A stretch of DNA of 64,000 nucleotides from JBPYCR01 sp051846935 (GTDB lineage: Bacteria; Bacillota; Bacilli; Bacillales; Amphibacillaceae). Positions 1 to 6,988 of this stretch are shown here, in pieces. Each line of letters starts with the position of its first letter. The stretch's first letter is position 1. The position numbers and the translations under genes were made by a program. The notes under the pieces are model-generated. The model had not been told where the DNA came from. It did no database searches and was given only the letters and a program-made list of their open reading frames with translations. The stretch is from positions 76,361-140,360 of the forward strand of contig NZ_JBPYCS010000007.1 of the NCBI RefSeq assembly GCF_051846935.1. The letters are read 5' to 3'.

Positions 1-492
1 GACGTATAGCCAAATTGGCATTGTCCAGCGCGCGATTTTTTTATGCTTTTCAATTTTACGTGTAAGCCCCCAAACGAGTGTAAACAATGCTAACGCTACG
101 ACGATTGGTGCCAGCGATATATGCGTTATGAGTACGAAATAATAAATAAGCTTTAATATACCGTCGCCTCCATAGCTTGTACTCGGAGCGAGTGTATGGT
201 AGGTCAAATAAGTGACGAGAAAGAGTGCCGTCGACGTAAAAGCAGCAAATATAAAATTGCGATGCATTGTAATGTTTTTTCGTAAAATAAAAAAAAGAGC
301 TGCCAGTAAGAAAATAAAGGTAAATGAGTTAAAGATCGCGTTTAATCTTGGTAAAATTGTAATATCAAATGGAATATCACGGTCCTGCTTCGGTATTAAA
401 AATAGGATCACGATAATTAGATTAATGACGACCGTTAATGTAATAATAATCGGTGTATAATTCTTTTCGTTTGATAAAGGTTTATTCGTCAT
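1..492 (-). CDS. DUF420 membrane protein, YozB/CtaM-like (3' end cut by window)
   Basis: The frame is open from an ATG at 492 down to base 1 (164 codons read), so the C-terminus lies outside the window. The start has a good ribosome site (GAGAGGAA, about 6 bases upstream). The protein has at least four hydrophobic segments, and the residues HRNFIF and YLTYHT between segments 2 and 3 are typical of DUF420 (YozB of B. subtilis, CtaM of S. aureus). CtaM is needed for maturation of haem-copper terminal oxidases, so a membrane role in oxidase assembly is the family-based guess; no cta/qox genes are visible here. Family assignment is fairly secure, function is inferred. Confidence 0.8.
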   Translation of the reverse strand, partial: MTNKPLSNEKNYTPIIITLTVVINLIIVILFLIPKQDRDIPFDITILPRLNAIFNSFTFIFLLAALFFILRKNITMHRNFIFAAFTSTALFLVTYLTYHTLAPSTSYGGDGILKLIYYFVLITHISLAPIVVALALFTLVWGLTRKIEKHKKIARWTMPIWLYV

Positions 493-648
493 TTGTACGT
501 TCCTCTCTATTAATAAATATGACTATTCTTATTGTATCATCAAAAGAGAATCACGAAAGGAAAGTGCAAGCTTATATTGTGAATGAATTGTTACAACATC
601 CTTTATAAAAAGGTAAACATGCAGCAGGTAAAAGTGAGGTACATAAAA

Positions 649-678
649 AGAAATAGACCTTCTGAAATACAGAAGGCC
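649..678 (-). terminator. Rho-independent terminator of the SspH gene
   Basis: On the minus strand a 9-bp stem (GGCCTTCTG / CAGAAGGTC, one G-U pair, 5-nt loop) at 678-656 is followed by a T-rich run. It starts 12 bases after the stop codon of the spore protein gene. Confidence 0.75.
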
Positions 679-690
679 AAATTTTAGTTA

Positions 691-1071
691 CTATTCTTTT
701 AGTCCATGAATTGGTACGGTAATTTCATGATCTGGCTGATCATGTGGAAAAACACGTGCAGTTTCGTTCTGTTCATCTACGTGCTGAATATAAACGGGTT
801 GTCCGTTATATGTGACACGCTTCATTTCTGGCGATTCGGCAATATGAGCTGCACGTTGCGTGTTCATAGACAAGCTGCCCGTAGTAAATAGATCCTCTTC
901 TATAAGCCCGGAAAGCGGAACGATTTGCTCAGCGTCCATTTCATTTAAAGGAAAAACAGTTGCGGTTTGATTTTCTTCATTTACACGTTGAATAAAAACA
1001 GGAACACCATGATAATTAACATTAATTAGAGTAGAGGAATCGATAATAGCTCTGGCGCGCTGACTGTCCAT
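691..1071 (-). CDS. sspH: Tandem H-type small acid-soluble spore protein (two SspH units fused)
   Basis: SspH-type SASPs are about 60-residue proteins of the spore core. This 126-residue product contains two full copies. Unit 1 (about residues 1-57) begins MDSQRARAI and has GVPVFIQRVNEENQTA. Unit 2 (about 69-126) begins MNTQRAAHI and has GQPVYIQHVDEQNETA. They are joined in frame by a short linker (EEDLFTTGSLS). The second unit keeps a Met but has no ribosome site at a usable distance, so it is read as one chain. AAAGGAGG lies 7 bases before the ATG. A sigma-G-like promoter and a terminator bracket it as a single-gene unit. The SspH assignment is strong; the fused architecture is the odd point. 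Confidence 0.88.
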   Translation of the reverse strand: MDSQRARAIIDSSTLINVNYHGVPVFIQRVNEENQTATVFPLNEMDAEQIVPLSGLIEEDLFTTGSLSMNTQRAAHIAESPEMKRVTYNGQPVYIQHVDEQNETARVFPHDQPDHEITVPIHGLKE

Positions 1072-1102
1072 TCGTTATCCTCCTTTACGTAAGTTTAAGG
1101 TG

Positions 1103-1131
1103 TATTATTTACAGTAAGACCGGATTTATAC
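1103..1131 (-). promoter_or_regulatory. Candidate forespore (sigma-G type) promoter of the SspH gene
   Basis: On the minus strand GTATA (1131-1127) is followed after 17 bases by AATAATA (1109-1103), close to the sigma-F/G pattern (GYATA, then CATNNTA). It lies about 30 bases upstream of the start codon. The match is by eye, with one mismatch in the -10. Confidence 0.45.
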
Positions 1132-1267
1132 GATTACGCGCACCATACAGACAACAAAGAAAATTGAAACCTCTACGAAGCTTATCTTAAATCTGTTAGA
1201 CAAAGCAGGAAATGAAGAACTTCTTGAAGCAATGAATTTATAAAAACGGTTATAAAAGGAGAATTGT

Positions 1268-1558
1268 ATGCGGTTAATCGCTACACAGCCATATATTAAA
1301 GTGATTAGAGAAGTAACAAGTGTCGAAAAAAAAGAAGTTGAACAAGAGCGGATCCTTTATTTGTATGAAGATAAAGTCGTTACCGAATACCGTGAGTTTC
1401 CATTGAAGATAGTACTCGATATGTCGTACAGACGAATAGGATCTGCTGGTGGACTGTTGTTTCTTCATACGACAAAAGGAATGTATGCGTATACGGTAAA
1501 AACGGAAACGAGCACATTTATTAATGCCTTTCACGCTTTTAAAAATAAAGAAATATGA
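1268..1558 (+). CDS. Conserved-looking small protein of unknown function
   Basis: A 96-residue soluble protein with AAAGGAGAATTGT directly before the ATG. The middle reads as alternating beta-like segments (ERILYLYEDKVVTEYREFPLKIVLDMSYRR) followed by GGLLFLHTTKGMYAYTV and a helical tail (FINAFHAFKNK). This pattern of short strands and a C-terminal helix resembles small PH-like folds, but I do not recognise a named family. No signal peptide or membrane segment. It stands alone between the spore gene and a two-gene unit on the same strand. Confidence 0.6.
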   Translation: MRLIATQPYIKVIREVTSVEKKEVEQERILYLYEDKVVTEYREFPLKIVLDMSYRRIGSAGGLLFLHTTKGMYAYTVKTETSTFINAFHAFKNKEI

Positions 1559-1664
1559 ATGCATATATACCAACGCCTACGACAGAGAAGCCTTCGACGA
1601 TCTATTTTTTGGTTAATATGATAAAATAAAGGGCAACAGACGATACTGGAGGAGAATTGCACAG

Positions 1665-1808
1665 ATGGATAATTGTGGGGACCTGCATGTATTAAGTCGT
1701 GAACGAACGAATAGATTATTACAAAGAAATAGAAAAGCTTCAGAAAACGAGAAGAACGCAGCATACTATTGGGTGTCTAAAGCCGTTTCAGAAAGCGTAA
1801 TTGCATGA
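1665..1808 (+). CDS. 47-residue small protein translationally coupled to the next gene
   Basis: An ORF of 47 codons begins at an ATG with a strong ribosome site (GGAGGAGAATTGCACAG) and ends in an ATGA overlap with the following membrane-protein gene, the usual sign of translational coupling. The product (begins MDNCGDLHVL, ends SESVIA) is hydrophilic and Arg/Asn-rich in the middle, with no membrane segment or recognisable domain. It could be a real regulatory or partner peptide, or serve only to feed ribosomes onto the next start. I do not recognise a family. Confidence 0.5.
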   Translation: MDNCGDLHVLSRERTNRLLQRNRKASENEKNAAYYWVSKAVSESVIA

Positions 1809-3217
1809 CGGACGTTCGGTCATGGGGGTTACGGCTATCGATTGCCAGCTTCGCGCTCTTACACTTTTTCACTGCTTTTATCCATTCAAGCAATCTTGAA
1901 TATGTATTATCCATTAGCGGTATTTGTATTCTCATTTTTGCCGGAATAAAAAGTACATTATTTAAATTTAAAATACCCGTTTTCCTGCTGCTCATCGGTG
2001 TAGGCATTATTATTTTTACAGATGGACCTGTGATTGAAGGGATTATGCACGGGATTTTACAAATGCGCAATATTATCGGACTTTTAATCGTCGTTCCGCT
2101 TATTAGTTGGGTATTGCAAGAAGAGCCGTATGTCGAGGATATTATGGCCTTTTTTCATACGTTTATTAATACGAGCCGGAAATTTTACTTTGGCTTAGTA
2201 GCTTTTACCCAAGTGATTGCGTATTTTTTGTTATTTGGCTCCATTCCAATGATGTACCAATTTGTAAATGTTATTTTAAAAGAGCAAAAGGGTGAAGTGT
2301 GGGAAAACTTCAAAGGAACGGCTCTGTTACGTGGCTTTGCTCTATCGACAATGTGGGTTATTAGTATTCCGAGCTTTATATTTTCTGTGGAAACATTAGG
2401 AGCTTCTTTATGGATTGCCATTTTACAAGGGTTTGGCATGGCATTACTTGGCACTGTAGTGGCAGTTTTGTTTTCTATGTTTCAGGAAAAAAGCTACGGT
2501 GTGGAATTAACACCAGCATTAAATACAGAGATTAATAATGTTTTAAAGCATGCATCCAATGTGGAAATACGTAAACAAAAAGTGCTTGAATTTGCGCTTT
2601 TATTTATTACTTTGTTTGGGACAATTTTTGTTTTGCATGCTGTGCTACATGTACCTTTAATGCTCATTATTCCAATCGTTGTCGTTGTATGGACATCTGT
2701 TTTTTATTTAATGAAGCGTAAGGTGAGAAAGTTCTTTCGAGTTGCCAAGCATTACGTAATGGAAGATATGATGAAGCAATCGTACCAGCTAAGTGTAATG
2801 GTTGCTGTCGGTGTCTTAATTTATGGATTGAATCAAACGGAATTTGCAACGGTTGTTGTGGAAGGTCTTTATTATACGCAAAATCATTTGCCTTTTATTA
2901 ATTTGCTTTATTTGTTGCCGTTTATTGTAATTATTCTTGGCTTTTTCAGCTTAGGCCCATTAACAGTTATGGTATTGGTTGCTGGAATACTTGAAAGCTT
3001 ATCATTGCCTTATCCGCCTGAGCTAATTGTCCTAGCAATTACATCGGGAAGTGTAATCTCCATTTTATTGTCGCCTGTTGTCATGCCAGTTATTATTCTT
3101 AGTGCGGCAAATGGATTAGGCTTGTTTACAAATGGAATTAAATTTAATATAAAATATAGCATTGTTTTTTACGTACTTGTTCAAATATATATTCAACTAC
3201 GAATTTATCTTGGGTAG
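1805..3217 (+). CDS. Multi-pass membrane protein, possible transporter of the ion-transporter (IT) type
   Basis: 470 residues with about ten to twelve strongly hydrophobic segments and a basic cytoplasmic stretch (KRKVRKFFRVAKHYV, about residues 301-315). The second half carries repeated Gly/Pro-containing segments such as GFFSLGPLTVMVLVAG and SILLSPVVMPVII, reminiscent of permeases in the ion-transporter (IT/DUF401-like) superfamily with two inverted halves. No substrate can be assigned. The start ATG overlaps the stop of the 47-residue ORF (ATGA), so it probably depends on that ORF for translation. The membrane topology is secure; calling it a transporter is inference. Confidence 0.65.
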   Translation: MTDVRSWGLRLSIASFALLHFFTAFIHSSNLEYVLSISGICILIFAGIKSTLFKFKIPVFLLLIGVGIIIFTDGPVIEGIMHGILQMRNIIGLLIVVPLISWVLQEEPYVEDIMAFFHTFINTSRKFYFGLVAFTQVIAYFLLFGSIPMMYQFVNVILKEQKGEVWENFKGTALLRGFALSTMWVISIPSFIFSVETLGASLWIAILQGFGMALLGTVVAVLFSMFQEKSYGVELTPALNTEINNVLKHASNVEIRKQKVLEFALLFITLFGTIFVLHAVLHVPLMLIIPIVVVVWTSVFYLMKRKVRKFFRVAKHYVMEDMMKQSYQLSVMVAVGVLIYGLNQTEFATVVVEGLYYTQNHLPFINLLYLLPFIVIILGFFSLGPLTVMVLVAGILESLSLPYPPELIVLAITSGSVISILLSPVVMPVIILSAANGLGLFTNGIKFNIKYSIVFYVLVQIYIQLRIYLG

Positions 3218-3390
3218 TTAAAGTTGCTTCAAATGTAAGGGGCGGCTCCAGCGAAAATCATCCGCATGGAGTGCAAAAAATAGACATAACAGCGAATAAT
3301 TTTTTTGAAATATATACGAGTTCAAATGGAAAACAGCAAGCGACAATAGGTGAAAGAATAACGTCTAAACTTTACGAGGGAGGCTCTCTT

Positions 3391-3768
3391 ATGGATCTAA
3401 TTATTTTTGCGATATCAATTACGTTTGGCGCACTTGTGTTAAAAAAGATACTTCCACCACGTGGTGTGGAACAGCTTACGGTAGATGAACTACGCCCGAT
3501 GTTAAAAAGCAATACGAACGACGAGTACCAATTTATTGACGTTCGCACGGTGCGAGAGTATGAAAAACTTCACATATACGGATTTAAAAACATCCCTTTA
3601 CACGAATTAAAGAGTAAATTAAACACACTTTCAAAAGAGAAACAGATAGTTGTTATCTGTCAAACAGGCATGCGTGGGAATGAAGCATGTAAAAGATTGA
3701 AGCGCCGTGGGTTTACAAAACTCGCAAATGTAAGAGGTGGGGTCAGCACGTGGGAGCCGCATCATTAA
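3391..3768 (+). CDS. Membrane-anchored rhodanese-domain protein (YqhL-like)
   Basis: Rhodanese domains transfer sulfane sulfur through a catalytic cysteine. Starting at the ATG at 3391, which has GAGGGAGG upstream, the product is 125 residues: one N-terminal membrane segment (about 2-17) followed by a single rhodanese domain (about 27-122). The active loop CQTGMR (Cys90) keeps the required Cys and Arg, and YQFIDVRTVREYEKLHI is the usual CH2A-like N-terminal motif. Length and architecture match B. subtilis YqhL. A longer frame opens at 3271 but lacks a ribosome site and family similarity, so I use the later start. Physiological sulfur acceptor unknown. Confidence 0.85.
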   Translation: MDLIIFAISITFGALVLKKILPPRGVEQLTVDELRPMLKSNTNDEYQFIDVRTVREYEKLHIYGFKNIPLHELKSKLNTLSKEKQIVVICQTGMRGNEACKRLKRRGFTKLANVRGGVSTWEPHH

Positions 3769-4134
3769 GCGGACTTGAATATTAGCAGTAATTTAGGATC
3801 TGTTAGAAGGTGTCTGTTTTATACCGGTTTTTCACAACTATCTTTATAAAGCGGTGCGACAGGGGGCATGTCGCGCCGCAGTACAAATCTTTACTTTCCT
3901 TTTTGGTGCGTTAACGAGAAGTGTCTACATTTAAAGTTAATTAAGCGAATATTCGCTAAATTACATGTATACGATACATAAAAGGTGTTGAAAAATTACA
4001 TTGAGTAAATTAATGCGACAGCAGCTTCGTGCATTTTTTAGACTGGACGCTCGATGACATTTCTAAAAAGCGACCCACACAGTATAGAAGCGGCCACATG
4101 TGGCGTGTAATCTATTTTAGAAAGGGGAATTGTA
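3769..4134. other. Intergenic region with one strong stem-loop (3851-3879)
   Basis: No coding frame is convincing here. It contains an 11-bp stem (GCGGTGCGACA / TGTCGCGCCGC, one G-U pair, 7-nt G-rich loop) without a following T-run, so it may be a degraded terminator of the rhodanese gene. A weaker hairpin with a T-run lies near 4013-4040. I see no T-box or other riboswitch signature ahead of the dehydratase gene. Confidence 0.4.
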
Positions 4135-5082
4135 TTGATCTCATTAAATGATATACAACAATCGAGAGAAGCGATACGTAATATCGTAAAAGTTACGCCA
4201 ATATTTACCTCAGAGCAACTGTCTCAAACGTGTGGGAATGAACTGTTTTTAAAGGGAGAGCATTTGCAAAAAACAGGATCCTTCAAAATACGCGGTGCAA
4301 CAAATAAAGTATTGCGTGCGGTAAAGGAGGGCACGAAGCATGTAACTGCTGCTTCTTCTGGAAACCATGGGCAAGCTGTTGCTTATATTGCAATGCGGCT
4401 AGGTGTTGAGGCGACAATAGTTATACCAGAAAATGCAGCTGCTTGTAAAGTGAATGCCATTAAAGCATACAATGCACAGATTGAAATGTGTGGCACAACT
4501 TCAGCTGAGCGAATCCCTAGAGCAAAGGCGCTGGCGAAGGAGAGGCAAGGTCTGTTTATCCCACCGTATGATGATCCGTTAATAATTGCAGGTCAAGGTA
4601 CAGTAGGACTGGAAATTATGGATCAAATAGTGGACGCGGATGCCATCGTAGTACCTGTCGGTGGTGGCGGGTTGCTTTCCGGTATTTTAACTGCCGTAAA
4701 AGAAACACGTCCAGAAATTAAGGTAATTGGTGTGGAGCCTGAAATGGCAAAGGATACGTATTTATCGTTACATAAAGGTACGATTACTCCTATATCAAAT
4801 ACGGAGACAATTGCGGATGGATTACGTACGACGCAGCCTGGCGACTTGACCTTTCCTATTTTACAAAAGTATTTGGATGACTTAGTTTTAGTTAGTGAGG
4901 ATGAAATTCGTTCGGCACTTAGCTATGTTATGGAGCGGCTAAAGCAAGTAATCGAACCGTCCAGTGCAGTAACAATTGCTGCGGCAATGCACCAAAAGCT
5001 TAATCTAGCTGATCAAAGGGTGGTTGCTGTAATTTCGGGAGGAAACGTAGATATGAACCAACTATCTACTGTTCTTCTATAA
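4135..5082 (+). CDS. PLP-dependent threonine/serine dehydratase (threonine ammonia-lyase family)
   Basis: A fold-type II PLP enzyme of 315 residues. The Schiff-base lysine sits in GSFKIRG (Lys51), SSGNHGQA (about 74-81) is the asparagine/substrate loop and VGGGGLLSG (about 174-182) the phosphate-binding glycine loop. It lacks the C-terminal ACT regulatory domain of biosynthetic IlvA, matching catabolic TdcB-like threonine dehydratases, serine racemases or the EutB-like enzymes of hydroxyectoine breakdown. No ectoine or isoleucine genes are nearby, so the exact substrate is open. The start is TTG with AAAGGGG upstream. It is a single-gene unit ended by a terminator at 5147. Confidence 0.85.
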   Translation: MISLNDIQQSREAIRNIVKVTPIFTSEQLSQTCGNELFLKGEHLQKTGSFKIRGATNKVLRAVKEGTKHVTAASSGNHGQAVAYIAMRLGVEATIVIPENAAACKVNAIKAYNAQIEMCGTTSAERIPRAKALAKERQGLFIPPYDDPLIIAGQGTVGLEIMDQIVDADAIVVPVGGGGLLSGILTAVKETRPEIKVIGVEPEMAKDTYLSLHKGTITPISNTETIADGLRTTQPGDLTFPILQKYLDDLVLVSEDEIRSALSYVMERLKQVIEPSSAVTIAAAMHQKLNLADQRVVAVISGGNVDMNQLSTVLL

Positions 5083-5146
5083 AACTAGAGAAAAAGAAGG
5101 CTCTTTTTTTATAGTTAAGAAGGATAGGGATGTACTAGAATAGAAA

Positions 5147-5187
5147 AGCCTATATTCGCCTTATTGGTGGAATATGGGTTTTTTATC
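5147..5187 (+). terminator. Rho-independent terminator after the dehydratase gene
   Basis: An 11-bp stem (AGCCTATATTC / GAATATGGGTT, two G-U pairs, 12-nt loop) at 5147-5180 is followed by TTTTTATC. It covers the early ATG of the next reading frame, which helps rule out that ATG as a real start. Confidence 0.7.
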
Positions 5188-5245
5188 TTTTGAAAAGTGG
5201 AATCATCAAATGAAGAATATTTTAATGATATGGAGGGTAGTACAG

Positions 5246-5710
5246 GTGGATGTGACGTATTCGTTAACAGAGAAAGGACTAGAAAAGCTTACCGATGAAC
5301 TGGATTATTTGCAAACAATTAAGCAGAAGGATGTGGAGGCACGTGTTAAAAGAGCCCGAAGCTTTTGCAATTTTTCGTCCGACCCGACGTATTCAAGTGC
5401 AGTAGAGGAACTAACGCGCGTAACCGAACGTATAAATACAATTGAGCATATGCTTCAGCATGCAAGAACAATTGAAAAATCAACTAGTGAAGTTGTAACG
5501 CTAGGTTCCTTCGTTCGGATAACAAATATTCCAAAAGGCGAAAGCGTTGTATATCAGCTTGTGAATCGTGTTGAGTCTGACCCATCGGAAGGAAAAATAA
5601 CTTTACAGTCGCCAATGGCAAAAGCACTACTTGGGCATCGGAAGGGCGATGAAGTTTGTGTTCAAACGCCACGTGGGAATAGGCAGGTGCGGATTATGGA
5701 TATTTTCTAA
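5246..5710 (+). CDS. GreA/GreB-family protein with substituted catalytic acids
   Basis: Gre factors enter the RNA polymerase secondary channel and stimulate RNA cleavage using two acidic residues at the coiled-coil tip. This 154-residue protein has the full architecture: N-terminal coiled coil (about 6-78), then a C-terminal FKBP-like domain (VTLGSFVRI...VYQLVNRVESDP...LLGHRKGDEVCV). In the tip, where GreA has a GDLxENAEY-type motif (E. coli Asp41 and Glu44), this protein has CNFSSDPTY, giving Asn42 and Ser45. It is therefore unlikely to stimulate cleavage normally and may be a regulator that competes for the channel. The start chosen is GTG 5246 with GGAGG about 9 bases upstream; the upstream ATG at 5174 lies in a terminator. 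Confidence 0.82.
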   Translation: MDVTYSLTEKGLEKLTDELDYLQTIKQKDVEARVKRARSFCNFSSDPTYSSAVEELTRVTERINTIEHMLQHARTIEKSTSEVVTLGSFVRITNIPKGESVVYQLVNRVESDPSEGKITLQSPMAKALLGHRKGDEVCVQTPRGNRQVRIMDIF

Positions 5711-5838
5711 ATAACCGCTAAAAAAGACGGAAATGAGTTATAGAACTTATTGGAAGAAATATTTGGACCATAGACTAAAAAACTTTAATGCATGCCTCAA
5801 CTTAATTTGTGCGGTCATTCGCTTACCCTCCTATTTTT

Positions 5839-6115
5839 CTAGAATTGATTAGCAATTCCAATTGTAATTCCGTCAATTAATGATAACAAGAAATAAAATA
5901 CTTCCTCCTGCTTCAAAGCCTAATGCGATGTCACTTCGATACAAGCACTTTCTCTCCCAATCCTTTCACACCGACCATTGATGCAATAAGAACCATCGCT
6001 CGCGCCAGCACAGTTGTTTGGTTTACTCTAGTAAAGCTTGTGGAAGCAGTAGGGTTTCCCAATTTGAGGAACCGAATGAGCGCGGATTCTACCAATTCAA
6101 TCCCCATAAGTGTTG
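5839..6115 (-). pseudogene. Relic of an OpuAB/ProW-type osmoprotectant ABC permease
   Basis: Reading the minus strand in shifting frames gives a recognisable C-terminal half of a glycine-betaine/proline ABC permease. In order it reads: GIELVESA; SFGSSNWETLLLPQAL; VNQTTVLARAMVLIASMVG; VKGLGEKVL; DIALGFEAGGSILFLVII; IDGITIGIANQF then stop. At least three frameshifts and one in-frame stop separate these pieces, and the N-terminal part and the ATPase and binding-protein genes are absent. A ribosome site (AGGAGGGT) and ATG at 5822-5820 may be the remains of the next gene's start. A decayed osmoprotectant uptake operon is the simplest reading. Confidence 0.75.
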
Positions 6116-6309
6116 CCCTAAATATCTACTAAACGGGATGGGAAAATATGTTTTAAATTCTCGTTTGTTAGTTTAATAAGATGATTATTAAGGTTGTAGA
6201 TGTTAAACGTACCTTCTACAATCTTGGCATAGGTATAATTTAATTTGAATAAAATCAAATTGTATATTAATCATTCGTAAAAAAGGTAAATAAATTTTTA
6301 CAATGGGTA

Positions 6310-6338
6310 TAGACAACGTATCGAATATCATGTAAAAT
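6310..6338 (+). promoter_or_regulatory. Sigma-A promoter of the SIS/PfkB/TRAP operon
   Basis: TAGACA (6310-6315) and TAAAAT (6333-6338) are separated by exactly 17 bases, and the tandem operator starts 6 bases after the -10. Confidence 0.65.
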
Positions 6339-6343
6339 TCTAG

Positions 6344-6367
6344 GTAAACGTTTACGTAAACGTTTAC
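6344..6367 (+). promoter_or_regulatory. Two abutting LacI-type operators
   Basis: The perfect 12-bp palindrome GTAAACGTTTAC occurs twice with no gap (6344-6355 and 6356-6367). The central AACGTT core is typical of LacI/CcpA-family operators. The site lies around the expected transcription start, where a bound repressor would block initiation. The LacI-family gene at the end of the operon (11952) is the obvious regulator. CcpA binding is an alternative. Confidence 0.8.
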
Positions 6368-6385
6368 AGGTAGGAGGGAATCTTA

Positions 6386-6979
6386 TTGAGTAATCAAGAT
6401 TACATAAAGGGTGTTATTCGAAGTGAGGCAGAGGCAATTCTTCAGCTTGCCGATCAAGTTGGCCCAAGCTTTGATGCGGCGGTCCAGCTAATAGAAGGTA
6501 GCAGCGGTAAAGTTGTTATTACTGGCGTAGGTAAATCGGGGCATATTGGAAAGAAAATTGCTGCAACACTTGCAAGCACTGGAACACCAGCCTTTTTTGT
6601 TCATTCTACAGAAGGTGTTCATGGGGATTTAGGAATGATTGAACCAAATGATATCGTTATTCTTATTTCTAACAGTGGGGAAACAGCCGAAGTATTGAGC
6701 CTATTGCCAAGCCTAAAAACGATAGGTGCGCGCTGTATCTCAATTACAAAAGATAGCACATCTACATTGGCGACAGCTAGTGAAGTCGCATTGACGTACG
6801 CTTATAATAAAGAGGCAGATCATCTAGGATTAGCACCAACAACGAGCTCAACTTTAACGCTCGTAATTGGAGATGCTCTTGCTTGTGCTTTATCAAAAAA
6901 TAAAGGGTTTCAAAAAGAGGATTTCCATGTATATCATCCTGGGGGAAGCTTGGGGAAACAATTAGAGAAGAATGAATGA
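6386..6979 (+). CDS. SIS-domain sugar-phosphate isomerase, KdsD/GutQ-like without CBS domains
   Basis: KdsD/GutQ proteins interconvert D-arabinose 5-phosphate and D-ribulose 5-phosphate. This 197-residue product is a single SIS domain with the family's typical blocks: VGKSGHIGKKIAATLASTGT, HGDLGMI, ISNSGETAEV, LAPTTSSTLTLVIGDALA and a closing HPGGSLGKQL. The C-terminal CBS pair of E. coli KdsD is missing; single-domain forms exist elsewhere. The start is TTG with AGGAGGGA upstream. It is the first gene of the operon, 9 bases before the kinase. With an aldolase and a sugar kinase beside it, a role in returning a released pentose phosphate to the pentose-phosphate pathway is likely. A hexulose-phosphate isomerase role is the alternative. 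Confidence 0.82.
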   Translation: MSNQDYIKGVIRSEAEAILQLADQVGPSFDAAVQLIEGSSGKVVITGVGKSGHIGKKIAATLASTGTPAFFVHSTEGVHGDLGMIEPNDIVILISNSGETAEVLSLLPSLKTIGARCISITKDSTSTLATASEVALTYAYNKEADHLGLAPTTSSTLTLVIGDALACALSKNKGFQKEDFHVYHPGGSLGKQLEKNE

Positions 6980-6988
6980 GGAGATGGA

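Noticed and set aside
1118..1243. Plus-strand open stretch ending ...LLDKAGNEELLEAMNL before the 1268 gene
   Set aside because: It looks protein-like but has no ATG, GTG or TTG start and no ribosome site; at most the tail of a lost gene.
1531..1764. Minus-strand ORF of 77 codons
   Set aside because: No ribosome site; it overlaps the plus-strand 47-residue ORF, which has good initiation signals.
3769..4134. T-box or amino-acid riboswitch ahead of the dehydratase gene
   Set aside because: No T-box core or other riboswitch motif was found; only simple hairpins.
5923..6132. Plus-strand ORF of 69 codons
   Set aside because: It is the shadow of the decayed permease on the opposite strand, which accounts for the sequence much better.
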